A stretch of 64,000 nucleotides of DNA from the NCBI GenBank assembly GCA_006503535.1, contig QYRS01000003.1, positions 1,860,001 through 1,924,000 of the forward strand. Reading direction: 5' to 3'. Positions 56,831-64,000 of this stretch are shown here, in pieces. A model generated the notes under the pieces. It saw only the letters and a list, made by a program, of their open reading frames with translations, did no database searches and was not told where the DNA came from. The stretch's first letter is position 1. The number at the start of each line of letters is the position of its first letter. Source of the stretch: Arthrinium phaeospermum. Its lineage: Eukaryota > Ascomycota > Sordariomycetes > Amphisphaeriales > Apiosporaceae. A program made the position numbers and the translations under genes.

Positions 56831-59800
56831 CCCTTCAGCATGACGGCTGCACCAAAACGATCCACAACTCGAGACAGAAAGATTCGACGACGACGCCGCC
56901 GAATACCTACCGAACAACAATGGAGCCGCAATCATCATCCCGACCGGGGCAGCAGCCCCTCCAGAGCCTAAAGACTGAGTTCTCTTCGCAGCCTCATGTC
57001 CCCTCCCGGACCGCAAGCAGTACTCCGGTATCTTCGCCGGGGCTCTTCAGTCCCAGCAACCCGCGCCCCGCCCTCAACTTCGCAACCCATCCCGCGTCGG
57101 ATGCCTCCACCCCAGTTGCGATGCACAGCCCCTATTTACATCCCCTACAGAACCATCGAGTCCGAGAGTGAGTATTATGTGGTTCCCCCCTGGTCAGTAT
57201 GGACGGAGTGGCTGAGAGTCATCTAGGACGCACAAGGCATTGGTGGATCTCGACTCGATGACCGGCCGCAAGATCATCAACCAGTACGAAGTTATCGAGG
57301 AAATCGGCCGTGGAGTCCACGGCAAAGTCAAGCTCGCACGAAACCTCGAGAACAGCGAGAATGTCGCCATCAAGATCGTGGCCCGCTTCTCCAAGAAGCG
57401 ACGCCTCGGTAAAGTCATGGCGCTGTCGCCCCAGGACAAGACGAAGAAAGAGATTGCCATCCTCAAAAAGATCCGTCATCCCAACGTCGTCGCGCTTCTC
57501 GAGATCATCGACGACCCCGAACTCAAGAAAATTTACATGGTTCTTGAGCATGTCGAGCTAGGTGAGGTGGTCTGGCGTAAGAAGGGCATACCCGCGATAT
57601 GCAACTGGGAAAGGAGACGTATCGAGAAAGAGATGAGCGGCGAGATGAGCACTGAAGAGGAGGAAGCCTACGTTCAAATTCTAGAACGTAAGCATGCCTT
57701 GACCGAGCTCAAGCGGGCGAGAATGCAACAGAAGCAACAGCAAAGGGGGCCCGAGGATTTCTGGAGCATCGAGTACGGCGCGGCCAGCGAAGGCGATCCG
57801 TCATCCCTGCCACGCGTGCTATCTAGAGATGCCGTACAAGGCTCATCCTATGGCGGAGAATGGAATTTCTTCTCTGGCTCGAACTACGGATCGAGATCAA
57901 CGTCCCGCGCTGTTACGCCCATCCCATCCGAGGCCGATCTATCATCTGTCGGCGCCGACTACTCGAGTGACGTAGAGACACCTGGGCCCCTACACTCACG
58001 ACCAGGCTCAGTGACTGCTCTCGAAGGCACCATGTACGGCCCCTATGCTGCTGAGGAAGCCATGAACCGTGGTCGATCTCCCAGTATGGCCGATTCGATA
58101 ATCTCCCACATGTCCTCTATCGACTTCAACAATCAACCGCATGATCCCTTTGCAGATGACTATTCATACGTGCCTTGCTTTACGATCGAATCTGCACGGG
58201 CTACATTTCGGGATACAGTCCTAGGTCTGGAATATTTGCACTATGAGGGAATTGTGCATCGTGATATCAAGCCCGCAAACCTTCTTTGGACCAAGGACCA
58301 TCGCGTCAAGATCTCCGACTTTGGTGTCTCCTACTTCGGTCGACCTATTCGAGACGGGGAAATGGATGAATTTGTGTCGGAGTCCGAAGCACGCGATTTC
58401 GACGACGACCTCGAACTTGCCAAGACGGTTGGCACACCGGCATTCTTTGCACCCGAACTGTGCTATACCGATGTCGAGTGTGAGCAGCCGAAAATATCGG
58501 AGCAGATTGACGTGTGGTCCTTGGGGGTTACTCTATACTGTCTGATCTTTGCTCGCATACCGTTCATGGCCGAGGACGAGTTTCAAATGTTCAGGAAGAT
58601 AGCAACAGATGATGTCTATATTCCGCGACGACGCCTCAAGCCCGTTGATCCCCTGACATCTCCCGCGACGACGTCACTCTATCACCGTGTTAACAACGAT
58701 CCGTACCGGGATGACTGCGAATTTGCGTACGAAGAGATCGACGACCTTCTCCACGATCTTCTGTCTCGCATGCTCATCAAGAACCCTGAGAAGCGCATCC
58801 GGTTGCGGGAAGTGAAGCGTCATCCCTGGGTCGTGCAAGGCATCGATAATCTCCTCGGTTGGCTCGACGACACAGATCCTTCACGACGGACTGCTGGCCG
58901 TAAGATCCAGGTGGACGAGCGCGAAGTCTCTCGGGCCGTCGTGCCTCTTACTTTTTTGGAGCGTGCCCGTTCGGCCGTGAAGAAAGCCGTGGGCAAAGTC
59001 ATCCCCTCTCATCGCCCAGATGCCACAGTAACTAGGAGAAGAGCGGCTAGTAGTGCCGCCAGCTCCGCCGGCGACAGTCCGCCGAACGCCACCGCCGCAA
59101 CTTCACCCTACATTCGGGACAGCCGCCGTAAGAGTCTCCGTGGCGATGACTATTTTGTGAGTGCGAAAGAAACAGTGGGACATCATGAGCATCCTCTCTC
59201 CCAAAGTGTAACGGCTAGTCCACAAGCATCCCCTCTTGACGACGATGAGGACCGCAATGCTTTGAAGCACAGTCAAGTGCACTCGAGTTCGGTAGGCGGA
59301 GATCTTAAAGGCCAATCAACCGGATCCCACAGCAATTTTAACGCAAGCCCAGATGCCGCAAATCGGTCGCCCTCGAGGAAGACGACTTCGCCCGGGAAGG
59401 CTTTTTCACCGTCACACATACGCGCACGCTCCGTAAACAGCAACTTTCTTGTCCTGACAGCTGCGGGTCGTGAATCGCAAACGACACCAGCAAGCCCTGC
59501 ACCCATCGCCTCATCCTGCGACGACCCCATTGCGGCTCTACGAAAATCCCGTGACATGGAGTCTCTCGAAGACTCCTCACGGTCACGCTCAGTTGACCGT
59601 GGCCTATTTGCAAGGGAGGACAAGCGAGCAGAAGCGAAAGTGTCTTTGAGTACTGCCATGGCACCAGGCAGTGTGGAACTGCCGAAACGCCCTACACCCC
59701 TTCGCATGGCCGACCCCGGTAGCAACAACGGGGACGCTCTCACGGTATCACCCAAGTTTTACTCGCCGAAAGCCATTCGGACCTATCACCATGCTGCATC

Positions 59801-60695
59801 CGGATCCGACTCTAACCTTTATGCAAGACCATCGTTTGTGGCCGCCTGCTTGGACGAGCGGCCATTAACGGCCCAAATGGTCCTTCAAATGGATGCGAAG
59901 ACGCCGCCCCAGCGCGTCTACAAAGCCTCCACCCCCGAATCGTTTGCCCGAGCACAGGAGCAGATGCAACGCCGCCAGCATCGGGAACACGAAGAGCAAG
60001 CAAGACGGCAGCAACTCCAGGCTTCCCAACAGGACGTGGACCCGGCTTGGGTTCCATGTCCTCCATCGTGCCCTCCATCCCCCGACGATGAGTGTCGGAT
60101 GGAAAAGCCGCTGCCCCCGTCCAGATCCGACACTGTAGGGACGGCAGTCACATCGAGCTCAGCATCGTATGGCAATATCAACACTCCGTTAACTAGCCCC
60201 AGCGTGGCAACGAGTCCGGTGCGCAAAAATGACTCGCCGATTTACCGATCCGACCCATCGCTTCCTGCTCTGCTCAGTGGCGCCAGTTCAGTGTCGGCGG
60301 ACGCCGAGGGTGATTTCTTGCTCCGCCCGGGCTCTGTCAACCGCCCTTCGCTCATTGACACGACAGACTCGCTTACGCCACCAGCACTGGCGAAAGAACC
60401 CATGTCTGGCTTCCCTCTCGAGACTCTCGAGGACGAGCATGCATTTCAACTGCGAGCGGCCAGCTCAAGACATGCTATGAGGTCATCCTCGGTATTCTCC
60501 TCGCAAGGAGTCGACGACGAGGACAGCGACAGCGATGAGGGTTTGGTCATGATCAGACCTCGTAGAAGGGGGGTGAGCCAAGACCCGACCAGCCAACCTC
60601 CGTCCAGATCCAATACGTACATCAAACGGAGAGACACACAAACTAGTGTGGGCAGCACGGAGACCGCCAAGAAGGTTAACATGCAAGCCGAATAA
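56827..60695 (+). CDS. SNF1-activating / CaMKK-type Ser/Thr protein kinase
   Basis: Related to yeast Sak1/Tos3/Elm1, S. pombe Ssp1 and fungal CaMKK: upstream kinases of AMPK/SNF1 and CaMK. Exons 56827-57167 and 57227-60695, intron 59 bp (GTGAGT..CTAG); 1269 aa, or 1238 from Met 56920. The kinase domain spans about 134-650: IGRGVHGKVKLA (P-loop), VAIKIVARFSKKRRLGKV with the ATP Lys and the basic stretch typical of this group, HRDIKPANLLW (HRD about 458-460), ISDFGVSYFG (DFG 478-480), VGTPAFFAPELCY, DVWSLGVTLYCLIFARIPF. A Ser/Gly/Pro-rich insert of about 150 residues splits the lobes between LGEVVWRKKG and FTIESARATFRDT. About 600 disordered Ser/Pro-rich residues follow the domain. Which SNF1-kinase paralogue it matches is uncertain. 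Confidence 0.93.
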
Positions 60696-61978
60696 ATCAG
60701 CCTCAGCTACGACGTTGCTTCACAGCTTTTTTCTTTCCTCTTTCCCTTTCGGCGCATCCTGCCGTAGAAATTGCTGCACGGGCTTGCATCTCGACTAGTT
60801 GCGCAAGATTCTGATTTTCCTATGCCCAATGGCTTGCTTCCTCTCGCAGAAGAGAGAAATTCATACAACAGAACTGGAGTTTTATTTATTACGTCGAGGG
60901 ATTGATAGGTTTAGCACGCATCTGATCATGGTCAGACTGAATGATGGGATGAGATACGCGGTCACGTGGGCAAGCAAACAGTTGAGGTGTTAGTGATGTG
61001 TTTGTTGTTGTTGTTGGTCTTGTTTTCAAGGGCGTCGTCGTAGTGGGCAGTGGCAACACGAGCCCGTCTACCAGTACAACATCTCCACCTCCATCTTATG
61101 GCATCAAGGCGGCAGCTTCCTTTGTCCTTGCTGCTGCCTTCACAGCTTCGAGCACATAAAAATGAAACATGGGCACGGGGCGGAACACTTGGTGGCATTC
61201 TGTTAGCATTGCGGACGCACCGCTGATAGATAGAATAGTTTGGCATATCACGGAGTTTACTCGTGCATTAATTAGTTAGCGAACAAACTTTTCTCTGTAT
61301 AGAGAACTGAATCACAATACTCTCCCACTGCTTATCGAGCTTCGCTATGTGACATGGAAGATAGCTGAAACGGAACTCATCGGGCAGACACAAAAGGATG
61401 CAAGTAGGTATTGCATGTGTTTGGAGTCGTCTCTTCTCATTATTAATAACGTCATCATGCCATCCCAATTGCATGTTATCTAGCCCTATAAAAACAGACA
61501 GAACATTAAGTAGCCAATACAAAGCACCAAGCTCGACCAAAGAACGCCCCAAGGAGTATGTATTACAAGAACTCCCTTTGCTTGAACCCCCTCCTTTTTG
61601 GTAATGGAACCATTCGAACCGATCCGGGTCCGCAATGCCATACGCCAGAAGAAAAAAAAATTGACAAAAGTATATCGCAAACGCCTTTTCCCCCTAAGTC
61701 CCTGATGACTAGTACTCATACAAACGTAGAAGTATACACTTTTTGTCGTGGTTGTTCGCCCACTAAAACTCGACCCGCAAACTCCTTTGTTACCCAGTGA
61801 TTTCGTTTCATTTCCTCCTTCCTCCTTGTGGCTTCTTCTGCCGGTGGAAAGGGAGGCTACTCGCTCAGATTGCATAACGTCATGAGATGGTAAGGGGTGT
61901 AGGCGTTTCTTTAGCCGCACACACACCGGACAATCCCTCTCTTTGAGTTGGTTGGTTTACTGTCTTCCAACAACTTCA
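60696..61978. other. Convergent intergenic region
   Basis: 3' flanks of the kinase and the LRR scaffold gene. No gene supported; short ORFs on both strands overlap. AT-leaning with T-rich runs around 61640-61760. Confidence 0.6.
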
Positions 61979-64000
61979 TCAAATAGTCGTCTTCTGGGAC
62001 TCGGCAATGGCCCCGCACGCCGCCAGGGCAGTCCAGACGCCGTCCCGCTTTGTAACCTCGTCGCGCTGCAAGGCCAGGCCGTCGAGCATCTTGAGGCGCG
62101 GGCACGACTGCGTAATGGCCAGCTCGTGGAGGCGGCGGCGCTTCTTGGTGCCCATATCCAAGCGGGCCGCGTAGGTGGCGTCGCGCTCGCGGCTGGCGTC
62201 GGGCAGGGTGAAGGGGTCGGGCAGCAGCTGCTCGGCGTTGTTATGCTGCTCGTTGTTCTCCGTCGACACGAGCGACGAGTGGCTGTGGTGGGGCGGGTAG
62301 AAGCCCAGCGTGGCCGCGTTGTCGCGCAGGTCCAGCTTGCTGAGATGAGGGAACTCGGCCAGAATGCCGGCGGCGGCCTTGTTGACGTCGGCCAGGCGGT
62401 TGCCCGCCACGAGCAGCTTCTTGAGGCGGGGGATGTAGCGCAGGGCGGCGAGGTCTCCGATTGCGTTGAAGTTGAGGTTCAGCGTGCGGAGGTTGGGCAT
62501 CAGCTGACCAAGGTTCGGGGACAGCGACTCGAGGCCGCAGTTGGCCAACTCAAGCAGCTGCAGGTTGAGAAAGTCGACCCGAGGGTCGAAGGTTGTCAGC
62601 AGGTTGCCTGACAAGAAAAGCTTGCGGACCTCGTATATCTGGGTCAGGAAGGCCATGTCGAGGGCCGTTTCCCCCTTTTGCTCACGCAGAGACAGGCTGT
62701 CTAGGCGTCGGGCACGGGTGAATCCCGACAATTTCGTGAGACGATTGCGGTCGGCATGGACCATACGAATGCCAGGGAACCCCGCCATGTCGAGTGACTC
62801 CATTAGGTTGTCCGAAAGCTTCAGGTACTTCAGACCAGTCGTGACCTGGCCCTCGGTTGCAGCAAACGACTCGAGGCGGTTGTTGTCAAGGTTCAACGTA
62901 GATAGGGAAGGCAGCTGGTCCAAGTTTCTAACTGAACGGATTTGGTTGCCTTGCAAGTCGAGTTCGGTCAGGCGGTCCATCCTGGCACCGTCCATGTTGA
63001 CGTCCTCAATCAAGTTGCCGCGGACCCGGAGGACCTGCAAACTATCGTGGAACTTGATACCCTCCAGGCTAGTGATGTGGTTGTTGTCCGCACGAAGGTT
63101 GCGCAGATGCACCAGGTCCTTGAAGGCATACAGGCTGTCAATCTCGTTGTTGGAGATGTCAATGTATTGCAAGTTCATCAAGTGACCCCAAGCCGTGAGC
63201 CCTGAAAGACAGTTGTTGGCCATCTTCAGATTGCGCACGCTCTGGGGCACCCCGTCAAGATAAGAGATCGAGTTGTCCGAGGCGTCAAGAGATACGACTT
63301 GACCACAGAAGTCGTCCAGCTTGTGTAGACTTTGCAACTGCTTGCTGCTAACATCCAGTTCTCGCATGGAATCCCAGTCAGGCTCGAATGGCTCCACCTC
63401 GGTGATTTTCTCGACCAGCGTTCGAATGGCCTGCGACAGGACCTTCTTCGACTTGTTGCCAGTGACAAGGTAGTCCTCGCCTACCACGTAGCTGACCTCC
63501 AGACCAAGGGATTGGTCCCCGTGGTTCATGGTAAACTCGGACAAAGCGCTAAGAGACAGGTTGCCAACATGCTGAGCGATCACTGGCGTGGCAGACTGCC
63601 CAGGATAACGTCTCGCAGGAGGACCGGGCGTGATGATCAAGCTGATACTGCGGTTCTTGTCGTCGTCATCTTCGGAGATGACCAAACTGGATTCGCCGAG
63701 GATGCTGAGTTGTTTTTGCTCCGACGCATCATGCTCCGTAAGAAGAGTCTCTTCGTCTTGTTCGTCAATGCGAGAAATCGGGCGGGGGAAAAAGGGCTGC
63801 GCCTTCACCGAGATATTTCTCGCGTTCCGGGACCGACTTCTGGATCTTGATGAAGTAGATCGCGTAGTCACTGTAGGTCCAGGATTGGGATGGCGACCGC
63901 GCCTCATGGAATCTGCAGCAACACTTCCGATAGATCTATCCACGGTGCTGAAGCTATCTTCCGTGCTGCTACCATCAGTTCCGTGCTGCGGCAGATGATC
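61979..64000 (-). CDS. cdc11: Nud1/Cdc11-like leucine-rich-repeat scaffold of the SIN/MEN (partial, N-terminus off window)
   Basis: Nud1 (S. cerevisiae), Cdc11 (S. pombe) and SnaD (A. nidulans) anchor the mitotic-exit/septation-initiation network at the spindle pole body outer plaque. The frame is open from the right edge (64000) to stop 61979, 673 residues visible; the long disordered N-terminus lies beyond the edge. After Ser/Arg- and Asp/Glu-rich disordered sequence (RSTSSRSRSRSRNARN, EDDDDKNRSIS) come about a dozen leucine-rich repeats from MRELDVSSKQLQSLHKL to LLVAGNRLADVNKAAAGI, with repeated LxxLxLxxNxI patterns (NLQYIDISNNEIDSL, RLTELDLQGNQIRSV, NLRTLNLNFNAIGDL). The C-terminal cap ends near LKMLDGLALQRDEVTKRDGV. 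The LRR count and the cap fit Nud1/Cdc11; no intron is seen in this part. Confidence 0.88.
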   Translation of the reverse strand, partial: DHLPQHGTDGSSTEDSFSTVDRSIGSVAADSMRRGRHPNPGPTVTTRSTSSRSRSRSRNARNISVKAQPFFPRPISRIDEQDEETLLTEHDASEQKQLSILGESSLVISEDDDDKNRSISLIITPGPPARRYPGQSATPVIAQHVGNLSLSALSEFTMNHGDQSLGLEVSYVVGEDYLVTGNKSKKVLSQAIRTLVEKITEVEPFEPDWDSMRELDVSSKQLQSLHKLDDFCGQVVSLDASDNSISYLDGVPQSVRNLKMANNCLSGLTAWGHLMNLQYIDISNNEIDSLYAFKDLVHLRNLRADNNHITSLEGIKFHDSLQVLRVRGNLIEDVNMDGARMDRLTELDLQGNQIRSVRNLDQLPSLSTLNLDNNRLESFAATEGQVTTGLKYLKLSDNLMESLDMAGFPGIRMVHADRNRLTKLSGFTRARRLDSLSLREQKGETALDMAFLTQIYEVRKLFLSGNLLTTFDPRVDFLNLQLLELANCGLESLSPNLGQLMPNLRTLNLNFNAIGDLAALRYIPRLKKLLVAGNRLADVNKAAAGILAEFPHLSKLDLRDNAATLGFYPPHHSHSSLVSTENNEQHNNAEQLLPDPFTLPDASRERDATYAARLDMGTKKRRRLHELAITQSCPRLKMLDGLALQRDEVTKRDGVWTALAACGAIAESQKTTI

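Noticed and set aside
1..64000. Biosynthetic gene cluster, CRISPR array, toxin or viral genes
   Set aside because: Genes are unrelated housekeeping functions with separate promoters; no spaced direct repeats, polyketide/peptide synthases or viral proteins were found.

Overview
The window is nuclear DNA of a filamentous ascomycete (Pezizomycotina; protein style and gene set suggest a Sordariomycete, perhaps Hypocreales, which is inference). Evidence is spliceosomal introns mostly 52-107 bp long (GTAAGT/GTACGT-like donors, CTAAC/CTAAT branch sites, YAG acceptors), pyrimidine-rich leaders, long gene-free intervals and fungal-type proteins (DSC complex, CFEM/GPI protein, DUF7514, Usp1). No CRISPR array, rRNA, tRNA, viral gene or intact mobile element was recognised.

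Layout. 1-1771 (-): ING/PHD-finger chromatin protein, cut by the left edge. 2924-4101 (-): cis-prenyltransferase Rer2. 5444-6331 (+): Dsc2-like rhomboid pseudoprotease. 8258-11286 (+): coiled-coil Usp1 septation protein. 12390-13330 (-): CFEM-domain GPI protein, preceded by a 5.7 kb gene-free stretch. 19008-21907 (-): ribonucleotide reductase large subunit. 23397-24849 (+): TatD nuclease. 25082-26614 (-): kinetochore protein Chl4/CENP-N. 28768-30254 (+): CYS-3/MetR-like bZIP regulator. 30946-31506 (-): small conserved fungal protein. 31979-34184 (-): nitrilase. 35159-36503 (-): Ser/Asn-rich protein of the group often labelled 'polycystin cation channel'. 37846-40875 (+): MutL homologue Mlh3. 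41238-44480 (+): Vps11. 45165-46610 (+): DUF7514 protein. 46611-56826: 10 kb without a supportable gene. 56827-60695 (+): SNF1-activating/CaMKK-type kinase. 61979-64000 (-): Nud1/Cdc11 SIN/MEN scaffold, cut by the right edge.

How the genes relate. They are independently transcribed housekeeping genes, not an operon or a biosynthetic cluster. A loose theme is cell division and genome maintenance (ING, Usp1, RNR1, Chl4, Mlh3, Cdc11/Nud1). Two of these carry MluI cell-cycle boxes upstream: a direct pair 10 bp apart in front of chl4 and one site in front of rnr1.

Data quality. Four places in three genes (ING, Usp1 twice, CFEM) show a reading-frame jump inside otherwise conserved or coiled-coil sequence, each explained most simply by one missing base, usually in a C or G run. 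That looks more like consensus error than biology. I found no convincing novel system. The items most worth following are the MCB pair, the Mlh3 ATPase motif change, two introns over 600 bp, a uORF whose stop overlaps the kinase start, and the 10 kb desert.
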